From a virus: a stretch of DNA of 23,713 nucleotides. Location: positions 1 through 23,713 of the IMG/VR virus record IMGVR_UViG_3300030419_006882. The stretch is one strand, 5' to 3'. Below the pieces are notes generated by a model, which was not told the DNA's origin, searched no databases, and saw only the letters and a program-made list of their open reading frames with translations. Shown here in pieces: positions 16,377 through 21,337 of the stretch. Each line of letters begins with the position of its first letter. Positions within the stretch are counted from its first letter, which is position 1. A program made the translations under genes and the position numbers.

Positions 16377-16892
16377 TTATTCTCCGGGTTCGTTGCCGTC
16401 AATAACCTTGTCTCTGTTGTTTTTAAACTCTTCGCGGATTTCTTTAATCCTTGAGTGCACTTCTTTTTGATGAGCCCTCATTGCTTCCGTCCATTCTTTG
16501 CGAGAAGCCTTCATCTGCTCCCGAAGAGCTGCTTTTTCTTCGTCGGTGGCATCTTTCCATTTGTTTTTGTCAAATCCACCTTTCATTTTTTCAGTAGCTT
16601 GTTTAAACGCTTCCTTCAACTCTTTGATTTTTGCGTCGTCTCTAATAAGCTTACCAAAAGCCTTACCTCTATGGTTGATTTTATTGCCACGTTTTTTAGC
16701 GTCTCCTCTACGCTTCTTTCTTTTATCAAAAGCGGCTTTAAGGCGTTCTTTAATCTTCTCGCGATCAATTTTATTTTCAGGACGTGGCTTCTCTGGTTTT
16801 TCCTTGTCTTTTTTAGGTCGAGCTTCCGCGGTTGATAACACTGATGCAATAACTGCGACCAGTCCGTATTTTAGTATACGAGATGTAAACAT
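16377..16892 (-). CDS. Secreted, highly charged helical protein (171 aa)
   Basis: The N-terminus MFTSRILKYGLVAVIASVLS with TAEA is a clear signal peptide (cleavage near residue 24). The mature part is rich in Lys, Glu and Arg with long predicted helices (DREKIKERLKAAFDKRKKRR, ~43-62, and EWTEAMRAHQKEVHSRIKEI, ~132-151). It contains no Cys and no recognised enzyme motif. It would act in the periplasm or outside the cell. It has its own GTGTAAA element and ends at the shared terminator. It could bind nucleic acid, envelope or phage particles. The function is unknown. Confidence 0.82.
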   Translation of the reverse strand: MFTSRILKYGLVAVIASVLSTAEARPKKDKEKPEKPRPENKIDREKIKERLKAAFDKRKKRRGDAKKRGNKINHRGKAFGKLIRDDAKIKELKEAFKQATEKMKGGFDKNKWKDATDEEKAALREQMKASRKEWTEAMRAHQKEVHSRIKEIREEFKNNRDKVIDGNEPGE

Positions 16893-16907
16893 AACATTCT
16901 TTACACT
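16893..16907 (-). promoter_or_regulatory. GTGTAA-type promoter element before the secreted protein gene
   Basis: The minus strand reads AGTGTAAAGAATGTT directly before ATG 16892, with 9 bases after AGTGTA and no Shine-Dalgarno. Confidence 0.55.
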
Positions 16908-16970
16908 GCAGGAAATGTGCCAAAAAAAATGTTTGCTTTTATTAGGAGTTTATTATAGTGAGTAGAACTC

Positions 16971-17021
16971 ATTGGGAAATAATTCTCATGTCATTAAATT
17001 AATTGGGAAATGCCCCCCAAT
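16971..17021 (+). promoter_or_regulatory. Repeated ATTGGGAAAT boxes, possible operator
   Basis: ATTGGGAAAT occurs at 16971-16980 and again at 17002-17011, 31 bases apart (about three helical turns). The second copy also forms an inverted repeat ATTGGG (17002-17007) / CCCAAT (17016-17021), immediately before the AGTGTAAT element at 17022. An XRE-type regulator lies in the same downstream unit, so this could be its operator. Binding is a guess. The rest of the 16908-17021 gap has no gene I can support. Confidence 0.35.
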
Positions 17022-17036
17022 AGTGTAATATATGAA
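17022..17036 (+). promoter_or_regulatory. GTGTAAT promoter element before a GTG-start gene
   Basis: The plus strand reads AGTGTAATATATGAA directly before GTG 17037, with 9 bases after AGTGTA and no ribosome site. The same spacing in four units supports a fixed distance between the element and the start codon. Confidence 0.55.
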
Positions 17037-17249
17037 GTGAAAAAGAAACATATCATTATTGGCACGATATCACTCGCTGTGGCCATTTTAGCTTTCTGGC
17101 TGGTCCGTGGTGAGGAAATTAAAGAAAAGGCCGCAGAGACAGCGAAAGAAGCCGCAAAAGAAGCTGTCGTAAACAAAGTGGTCGACGAGGTGGCTGACAA
17201 AGCTAAAGAAGAACTAAAAGATAAAGTATTAGATAAATTATTGCCTTGA
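17037..17249 (+). CDS. Small membrane protein with amphipathic helix (70 aa, GTG start)
   Basis: An ATG at 17010 would include the AGTGTAATAT element inside the gene and place hydrophilic residues before the membrane segment. I prefer GTG 17037, which gives MKKKHIIIGTISLAVAILAF, a classic positively charged N-terminus plus a single membrane helix. The rest is an Ala/Lys/Glu-rich repeated helix (KEKAAETAKEAAKEAVVNKV). Its stop overlaps the TTG start of the next gene. Function unknown; small one-helix membrane proteins in phages are often lysis or exclusion factors, without further evidence here. Confidence 0.72.
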   Translation: MKKKHIIIGTISLAVAILAFWLVRGEEIKEKAAETAKEAAKEAVVNKVVDEVADKAKEELKDKVLDKLLP

Positions 17250-17626
17250 GTAAATATAGCGAAAAACGCCCTTGGGGCTCCTTTACAGTATTGGACGAAG
17301 GAAAGGGATTTAAAGTGAAACGTATCACAGTTGATGCGGGGGAAAAATTATCCCTTCAATATCATAAGCATCGCTCAGAACACTGGACAGTGGTCTATGG
17401 TAAAGCTACGGTTACAGTAGGGGAAAAGGTCCACGACCTTAAAGTCAATGAATCGATATATATTCCCGTAGAAGAGAAACATTGTATCGCAAACCATAGC
17501 GACGATTTTATAGAGATAATTGAGGTTCAAGTTGGTGATTACCTTTTTGAGGATGACATCGTAAGACTGGATGATCGTTATGGCCGCACAACTCCTAAGA
17601 ACAGTGAAGTTTCACCTCTACCTTAA
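17246..17626 (+). CDS. Mannose-6-phosphate isomerase-type cupin (type II PMI domain)
   Basis: A 126-residue single-domain cupin. RPWGSFTVLDEGKGFKVKRI (8-27), then LSLQYHKHRSEHWTVVYG (35-52), ESIYIPVEEKHCIANH (69-84), VQVGDYLFEDDIVRLDDRYGR (95-114) match the isomerase domain at the C-terminus of bifunctional ManC/AlgA proteins, with likely metal ligands His 40, His 42, Glu 45 and His 79. It would interconvert fructose-6-phosphate and mannose-6-phosphate, feeding sugar-nucleotide synthesis. The guanylyltransferase half is absent, so it stands alone. The TTG start overlaps the previous stop by 4 bases. In a phage this is an auxiliary metabolic gene, possibly for surface sugars or modified nucleotides. 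Confidence 0.93.
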   Translation: MSKYSEKRPWGSFTVLDEGKGFKVKRITVDAGEKLSLQYHKHRSEHWTVVYGKATVTVGEKVHDLKVNESIYIPVEEKHCIANHSDDFIEIIEVQVGDYLFEDDIVRLDDRYGRTTPKNSEVSPLP

Positions 17627-17951
17627 AGAACTACGCCAACGTAGGTTTAAAGATACAAAAAAAATGTGCATGATGCTGGGAGTTAGTAAAGATATGTGGC
17701 GTAAACTAGAACGCGGAATTAACCCTCCCCCTAGAAGATCACTACTAAGAAAATTTTGCATCTTAGTAAACGCTTTAAGCTACGAAGAAAATCAATTGTA
17801 TACTTTAGCCAGAAGATGGGAGCCACATGAAGACACTAATACCGCCAACCACATTTTAATGGATTCTCGATCTAAGCCAGAATGGAAAGAAGCACTCATG
17901 GATCAAAACCGTCCTGACTATGCTCATAAATATTGGAAACCTCTAGATTAA
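17571..17951 (+). CDS. XRE-family helix-turn-helix regulator
   Basis: Residues ~15-70 contain an HTH_3-type fold: LKELRQRRFKDTKKMCMMLG, VSKDMWRKLERGI, then a hydrophobic helix FCILVNAL. This is the Cro/CI-like pattern. The C-terminal ~50 residues are aromatic and charged and unrecognised. The first ATG (17571) gives a 56-base overlap with the isomerase gene; ATG 17580 would shorten it to 47. It may repress the unit it belongs to, since the possible operator boxes lie before the first gene of that unit. The binding site is not proven. Confidence 0.85.
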   Translation: MIVMAAQLLRTVKFHLYLKELRQRRFKDTKKMCMMLGVSKDMWRKLERGINPPPRRSLLRKFCILVNALSYEENQLYTLARRWEPHEDTNTANHILMDSRSKPEWKEALMDQNRPDYAHKYWKPLD

Positions 17952-18262
17952 CGAATACGAGTTAATAAATCGTTTAGATTTTCAAAAGCTATACGGTCTA
18001 CCCTTATGGAAGGTGGTCTTACTCTAGTGTTGGCTATACGAAGCCCAAAAATATCATCCGAGGGAGAAACTATATCTTCTACAAAATCCCACAGGCCGGT
18101 GTGCTTAGCCCAGTTGTAGTAAAGATCAGTATTATCTTTCTGAGCTTCTAATAATATCTGTCGCTCTTTTTGAAATATACTTAAATAAAGACATACTCCC
18201 CGAATGGCTAGTGAGTCACTAGGAGGCTCCACTACGCTTTCATAAAAAATGAGGGAATGCAC
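17948..18262 (-). CDS. Unknown protein, GTG start (104 aa)
   Basis: I do not recognise this protein. It has a helical central part (YLSIFQKERQILLEAQKDNT, ~27-46) and a W-rich segment (YYNWAKHTGLWDFVED), with no signal peptide or membrane segment. The start codon is GTG at 18262, 9 bases after an AGTGTA element. The gene overlaps the convergent XRE gene by 4 bases. It is a stand-alone unit with compact coding spacing, so the call of a real gene is good but the role is unknown. Confidence 0.75.
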   Translation of the reverse strand: MHSLIFYESVVEPPSDSLAIRGVCLYLSIFQKERQILLEAQKDNTDLYYNWAKHTGLWDFVEDIVSPSDDIFGLRIANTRVRPPSIRVDRIAFENLNDLLTRIR

Positions 18263-18277
18263 TCACTGTTTTACACT
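18263..18277 (-). promoter_or_regulatory. GTGTAA promoter element before a GTG-start gene
   Basis: The minus strand reads AGTGTAAAACAGTGA directly before GTG 18262. It has the same 9-base spacing as the GTG gene at 17037 and no ribosome site, between the stop of the 243-residue gene and the 104-residue gene. Confidence 0.5.
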
Positions 18278-19009
18278 TTATATATCGTGGTATATTTTAG
18301 ACCTTAATGGAGATGGCTTTTTATTCGATTCCGTTTCTTGCGTATTTTGTTGCTCTTTCTTTTCTCCGTCCGGATAATGGTTGTAAAAAAAATAAGGACT
18401 ATTACCATATGATCGATCAATATCTTCTGAAGTCATTTCTTTATCATAGATTTTAACTCGAGGAGGGCTTTCCTTATCATACGGAATAATAAAATCAGGA
18501 TTATGCCAGCGCAAAAGATTATTGGGAGGTATGGCATAGTTTCCATCATCCATTTCCAGAAAGTGATAACATTTCGAATCTTGGTCGTTAGCGTATCCAA
18601 TGTTGAGCTCATTAAGGTCCCCCTCGTAATCATCAATAGTAAATACATACTTACCAGAACGCCATACTCTGTCGCGGCAGAATACGTCCACGCGACGGTT
18701 TTGCAGAAAACCGAATGTTGTAACTGCGATATCATTATCTTGACAATCCCACGTCTGTAGGAGTGACAATCTTGTTTGCTCATCTTCAGATAACACATCG
18801 TAGTCCTCTTTATGGCAAAAGGCCGAAATTGGCATCTGCCAAAAAATCGCCCCAAAGCACGATTGGAAATGAAAGTGCATAGGGCGATTGATCATTGATT
18901 TTACACCAAATATGTACCCTTCTGTCAAGCCTGAGCTTTCCGGGCCAAAAATATAACTGTTTCTTATGAAGCATCCAATATATGGAGTGTTAGCGTTTAG
19001 TTGAGCCAT
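18278..19009 (-). CDS. Conserved phage protein of unknown function (243 aa)
   Basis: The N-terminus NTPYIGCFIRNSYIF, followed by GYIFGVKSMINRPMHFHFQS and LPIS-like QMPISAFCHKE, then LQTWDCQDN, GKYVFTIDDY and DDGNYAIPPNNLLRWHNPDF, is a layout I recall from a conserved protein in many marine phages. The function has not been established to my knowledge. The C-terminus is charged and probably disordered. It has no signal peptide. The region between its start (19009) and the next plus-strand gene (19042) contains a GTGTAAT element pointing away from it, so its promoter is not clear. Confidence 0.85.
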   Translation of the reverse strand: MAQLNANTPYIGCFIRNSYIFGPESSGLTEGYIFGVKSMINRPMHFHFQSCFGAIFWQMPISAFCHKEDYDVLSEDEQTRLSLLQTWDCQDNDIAVTTFGFLQNRRVDVFCRDRVWRSGKYVFTIDDYEGDLNELNIGYANDQDSKCYHFLEMDDGNYAIPPNNLLRWHNPDFIIPYDKESPPRVKIYDKEMTSEDIDRSYGNSPYFFYNHYPDGEKKEQQNTQETESNKKPSPLRSKIYHDI

Positions 19010-19022
19010 TTTTAATTAATCT

Positions 19023-19041
19023 CGTGTAATATTATTCTATA
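19023..19041 (+). promoter_or_regulatory. GTGTAAT promoter element before the membrane/HMA unit
   Basis: The plus strand reads CGTGTAATATTATTCTATA before ATG 19042, with 13 bases after CGTGTA. The minus-strand gene starting at 19009 has only the reverse of this element upstream. Confidence 0.5.
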
Positions 19042-19332
19042 ATGCCAAGTGAAAATAAAAATAAAATAACTTTTGCGGATCTGGATGGGTTCCTCAAAAT
19101 TGCTCCAATATTAGGTATATGTGTTTTAGCTTATCTTCAAACTATGTTTCCAAGTAAAGTAGAATTTGAAAAATTAGAAAATCATTTAATTCAAATGGAT
19201 AAGAAACTAACTGAAATGGCAGTAGTCAATAAGACCATAACTAATAACTCAAGTGAAATAAGAAATATCAACGACAGAGTAAGACAATTAGAAATTCAAC
19301 TAGCAAAACACGATAATCACGACAAACCATGA
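19042..19332 (+). CDS. Membrane-anchored coiled-coil protein (96 aa)
   Basis: A single hydrophobic helix (~15-34, FLKIAPILGICVLAYLQTMF) is followed by a heptad-like helix (FEKLENHLIQMDKKLTEM, then EIRNINDRVRQLEIQLAKH) from ~42 to 92. This is the size and form of holin/spanin-type phage membrane proteins. The stop overlaps the ATG of the secreted metal-binding-like gene by 4 bases (ATGA), so the two are coupled. The family is not recognised. A role in the envelope or lysis is inferred from shape alone. Confidence 0.85.
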   Translation: MPSENKNKITFADLDGFLKIAPILGICVLAYLQTMFPSKVEFEKLENHLIQMDKKLTEMAVVNKTITNNSSEIRNINDRVRQLEIQLAKHDNHDKP

Positions 19333-19640
19333 AATGGATACTACCTCTTCTTTTCGTCGCTAGTTCATATGCATCCCCCAATATAAATCCAGACATAGAA
19401 ATCAAAATACCGGGCTTGGTTTGTCAATCTTGTGCTATTGGTGTTAAAAGAGGGTTAAAGAAGACTAACCTCATTAAAGCTATAAAATTTAACGTCGAAA
19501 AAGAAATATGCCTTGTTGAATACATCAGTATAGAAATTCACCCAAGCCAAATTAAAAAAATTGTTAAAGACGCCGGGTATGAAGTGAGATCCATTAAATG
19601 GCTTAAAGACAAAAAACCAAATAGGTACAACAAGCCATGA
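19329..19640 (+). CDS. Secreted heavy-metal-associated (HMA, MerP-like) domain protein
   Basis: A signal peptide (MKWILPLLFVASSYA, cleavage near residue 15) precedes an HMA-type ferredoxin-like fold: IEIKIPGLVCQSCAIGVKRG (~23-42) with the metal-binding CxxC (Cys 32, Cys 35), then KAIKFNVEKEICLVEY and IKKIVKDAGYEVRSI (~76-90). In the family GMTCxxC binds copper, mercury or zinc; here the loop is GLVCQSC. The tail is basic. It would act in the periplasm. It is coupled on both sides: ATGA overlap with the coiled-coil gene upstream and with a small Cys-rich gene downstream. A phage-encoded secreted metal-binding domain is unusual; host transfer or a lysis-related role are both possible. Confidence 0.9.
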   Translation: MKWILPLLFVASSYASPNINPDIEIKIPGLVCQSCAIGVKRGLKKTNLIKAIKFNVEKEICLVEYISIEIHPSQIKKIVKDAGYEVRSIKWLKDKKPNRYNKP

Positions 19641-19765
19641 TCTGCAAAAACAGATATTGTTTCGACGATACCTGTAAAGGCGAATGCACAAAAAAACAAA
19701 CTAAAAAAAACCCCCCACCAGTTAAGGTGAGAGGTTCTGATTATAAGCTACTTTCAGACAACTAA
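19637..19765 (+). CDS. Small Cys-rich protein (42 aa)
   Basis: Reading from ATG 19637, which overlaps the HMA gene stop by 4 bases (ATGA), gives 42 codons ending TAA 19763-19765. The N-terminal half has four Cys at residues 3, 8, 13 and 17 (MICKNRYCFDDTCKGECTKK), then a Pro/Lys stretch (NPPPVKVRG) and an end in KLLSDN. The Cys spacing suggests a small metal or disulfide knot. The coupling and the clean fill of the gap up to the convergent gene at 19769 support it as real. Its position after an HMA protein points to metal handling, inferred only. Confidence 0.65.
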   Translation: MICKNRYCFDDTCKGECTKKQTKKNPPPVKVRGSDYKLLSDN

Positions 19766-19768
19766 AAA

Positions 19769-20095
19769 TTATTTAGTCTCAATAGTTAGTCCATTGGTGA
19801 AATGAAGCACCCAGTTAGCAATCCACGCATAAACTGCGCCTCCTACCCAGCCGCCAATTCCAAATGCCGCGATACTACCTAAGTCAGCAGAAACCGCCTC
19901 ACTAATCTTATTTATTCCACCATCAACATCACCTAATGCTCCAGCGCCGATTAAAGCTAACACAGGGAGCACTACGCCTTTGATAGCGCCAGTAGCTACT
20001 CCGAGCAAACCTAAAAAGTTAGCAGCAGAGCGTGTATGTATTTTTGTAATAGTCAGTTTTTTCATAACAACAATTAACCGTTTAATCGCAATCAT
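19769..20095 (-). CDS. Small Gly/Ala-rich membrane protein (108 aa)
   Basis: Residues ~28-52 (FLGLLGVATGAIKGVVLPVLAL) and ~72-98 (IAAFGIGGWVGGAVYAWIAN and WVLHFTNG) are hydrophobic, giving two membrane segments with Gly-rich faces; the end GLTIETK follows. The layout recalls small bacterial membrane proteins with a C-terminal GG.YA.....GG.E pattern (DUF3566-like, from memory). A start at ATG 20065 (MKKLTITKI) is also possible. A holin-like role can be imagined, but nothing in the sequence proves it. Confidence 0.75.
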   Translation of the reverse strand: MIAIKRLIVVMKKLTITKIHTRSAANFLGLLGVATGAIKGVVLPVLALIGAGALGDVDGGINKISEAVSADLGSIAAFGIGGWVGGAVYAWIANWVLHFTNGLTIETK

Positions 20096-20117
20096 AAACG
20101 ATTAATTATATTACACG
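20096..20117 (-). promoter_or_regulatory. GTGTAAT promoter element before the small membrane protein
   Basis: The minus strand reads CGTGTAATATAATTAATCG before ATG 20095, with 16 bases after CGTGTA. It lies just past the terminator that closes the upstream minus-strand unit. Confidence 0.5.
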
Positions 20118-20146
20118 CTCTAGTTCCTTGGGGAATAACGTATACG

Positions 20147-20176
20147 AAAAAATCGCAGCCCCCGAAGAGGCTGCGA
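20147..20176 (-). terminator. Intrinsic terminator of the paralog/Pro-rich unit
   Basis: On the minus strand TCGCAGCC pairs with GGCTGCGA (plus-strand arms 20153-20160 and 20169-20176; 8 bp, 8-base loop), followed by six T. An outer inverted pair AGTTCCTT (20122-20129) / AAGGAACT (20179-20186) flanks it. It follows the 66-residue gene by about 24 bases. Confidence 0.9.
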
Positions 20177-20199
20177 CTAAGGAACTTATTTATTAATTA

Positions 20200-20400
20200 T
20201 TAAGTTGCTCCGGCGCCAACGTTTCCACCTTCACCCACGTTGCTTTCTGGCTCAGGGGTAGGTGTTGGTTCAGGCGCTGCTGGGGGAGGAGTACTGGAAC
20301 CTGCTCCAACATTACCTCCTGAAGTTCCTGCGCCTACGTTTCCTTCTTTTTCTTCTGGGAGGCCCATGCGACGTCTCCAATAATTTGCATCTCTACTCAT
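20200..20400 (-). CDS. Small Pro/Gly-rich protein with NVGAG repeats (66 aa)
   Basis: The N-terminus MSRDANYWRRRMGLP is basic and aromatic. The rest is low complexity: GNVGAG appears three times with a variant SNVGEG, separated by a Pro-rich linker (PPPAAPEPTPTPEPES). The start has a strong AGGAG about 9 bases upstream, in contrast to the leaderless-type starts nearby. It is the last gene of a three-gene unit after the two paralogs and before the terminator. The basic end might anchor it to DNA or to the particle, with a flexible tail. Function unknown. Confidence 0.82.
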   Translation of the reverse strand: MSRDANYWRRRMGLPEEKEGNVGAGTSGGNVGAGSSTPPPAAPEPTPTPEPESNVGEGGNVGAGAT

Positions 20401-20418
20401 GATATTTTATCTCCTAAA

Positions 20419-20853
20419 TTAATCTGGATAGACTTGGCCTGTTACTACTGCTCCTGAAAAAGCAGGAACACAAGCTAAAGCCCATGCTTGAGCACCGTTA
20501 CGAATATCGGAGCTGTTAGCCATCCAGCCAGAAACACTATTAGCTGTCCAACTCCAATCAGATGGAAGGGCTGGGCCGAGTCTCTTGGTTCCGGTTACTT
20601 CGCCGCTGACACCAGTTAAATCTTGATAAGGGTAGTGATCAGTACCACTAACCATACCACAAGAGTAACTATTCCATCTTTCGATAGGTGGTTTCTTTTG
20701 GTTGTAGTAATCTACATCGTGATAACCCCAAATATTTACATTTGCAGATTGGTCAGCTTTTGCTGATGCAGATGTATTAACCTCAACAATACCAAAATCC
20801 CAATAACTAAGTGTCGAGCCAGCGTCCGTTGTAATTGCTTTATAAAGTCCCAT
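20419..20853 (-). CDS. Virion-like protein, paralog B of a tandem pair (144 aa)
   Basis: The start MGLYKAITTDAGSTLSYWDF resembles small phage proteins of the MxLKxxIxxDSGxxxxYW type. The C-terminal half contains DLTGVSGEVTGTKRLGP, then LPSDWSWTANSVSGWM and CVPAFSGA. These are shared almost word for word with the gene at 20858-21286, so the two arose by duplication. Two Cys are at matching positions. A clear AGGAG lies 7-8 bases upstream of the ATG. Possible roles are decoration, tail or fibre tip; none is shown. Confidence 0.87.
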   Translation of the reverse strand: MGLYKAITTDAGSTLSYWDFGIVEVNTSASAKADQSANVNIWGYHDVDYYNQKKPPIERWNSYSCGMVSGTDHYPYQDLTGVSGEVTGTKRLGPALPSDWSWTANSVSGWMANSSDIRNGAQAWALACVPAFSGAVVTGQVYPD

Positions 20854-20857
20854 TATA

Positions 20858-21286
20858 TTATTCTCCTGCTGTTAATGCATCGGTTGCTCCAGAAAAGAAA
20901 GGTACACAGTTCTTTAACCAAACGTATGCTCCACTTCTAAGGTCGTCACTTCTCTGCATCCATCCGGACACACCGTTTTCTGCCCAATCCCAACCATCAG
21001 GTAGATCGGGTCCGAGACGTTTCGATCCAGTTACTTCTCCGGATACGCCTGTAAGGTCCTCATAGTCATAGTAATCTACGGCACCAGAATATGGGCAGTT
21101 ATACATATTGCCATCAACCGAGGGAGCTCCTTGATTACGAAAGGTTTCATTAGTGAATCCCAAGGTATTGATATTGGACCCGTAGTCAGTGCCCTGTGTG
21201 CCTTGGAACCAGTTTTCAACTCGGCTAATTTTCCAATAGTTAGCCTGTTGTCCATCATCCTTGGAAAAATTTACATTTAGTCCCAT
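20858..21286 (-). CDS. Virion-like protein, paralog A of a tandem pair (142 aa)
   Basis: Shares the frame DLTGVSGEVTGSKRLGP, LPDGWDWAENGVSGWM, DDLRSGAYVW and NCVPFFSGA with the gene at 20419-20853, over roughly the last 75 residues. The N-terminal halves differ more, apart from MGL, a D.G..YW segment and a central Tyr/Cys segment. The gene is the first of a unit of three and has a TGTGTAATATTC element before its ATG. It ends 5 bases before paralog B. Divergence of the N-terminal halves would fit different partners and a shared attachment or folding domain. Confidence 0.87.
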   Translation of the reverse strand: MGLNVNFSKDDGQQANYWKISRVENWFQGTQGTDYGSNINTLGFTNETFRNQGAPSVDGNMYNCPYSGAVDYYDYEDLTGVSGEVTGSKRLGPDLPDGWDWAENGVSGWMQRSDDLRSGAYVWLKNCVPFFSGATDALTAGE

Positions 21287-21304
21287 GTTAAAGAATATTA
21301 CACA
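21287..21304 (-). promoter_or_regulatory. GTGTAAT promoter element before the paralog pair
   Basis: The minus strand reads TGTGTAATATTCTTTAAC directly before ATG 21286, with 12 bases after TGTGTA and no Shine-Dalgarno. Together with the terminator at 20147-20176 it delimits a complete three-gene unit. Confidence 0.55.
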
Positions 21305-21313
21305 TTAAAAAAG

Positions 21314-21328
21314 AAAAGTTCCACTTTT
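21314..21328 (-). terminator. Weak hairpin after the glycosyltransferase-like gene
   Basis: AAAAGT (21314-21319) can pair with ACTTTT (21323-21328) around three bases, followed on the minus strand by CTTTTTT. The stem is all A/T but one pair, so it would be weak. It lies 10 bases after the stop at 21338. Confidence 0.35.
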
Positions 21329-21337
21329 TTTGAAATC

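Noticed and set aside
16455-16965. Two plus-strand open frames opposite the secreted Lys/Glu-rich gene
   Set aside because: They are Phe/Ser/Leu-rich mirror images of a Lys/Glu-rich gene; the minus-strand gene has a signal peptide, a promoter element and a terminator.
16958-17002. A 14-residue GTG mini-ORF after AGGAG, a possible leader peptide
   Set aside because: The AGGAG and spacing are reasonable, but the product is too short to judge and no attenuator hairpin follows.
20200-20400. Relation between GNVGAG repeats of the 66-residue protein and NVGIGT repeats of the fibre
   Set aside because: The similarity is five residues long in low-complexity sequence, without the PxxxLHV strand that follows in the fibre.
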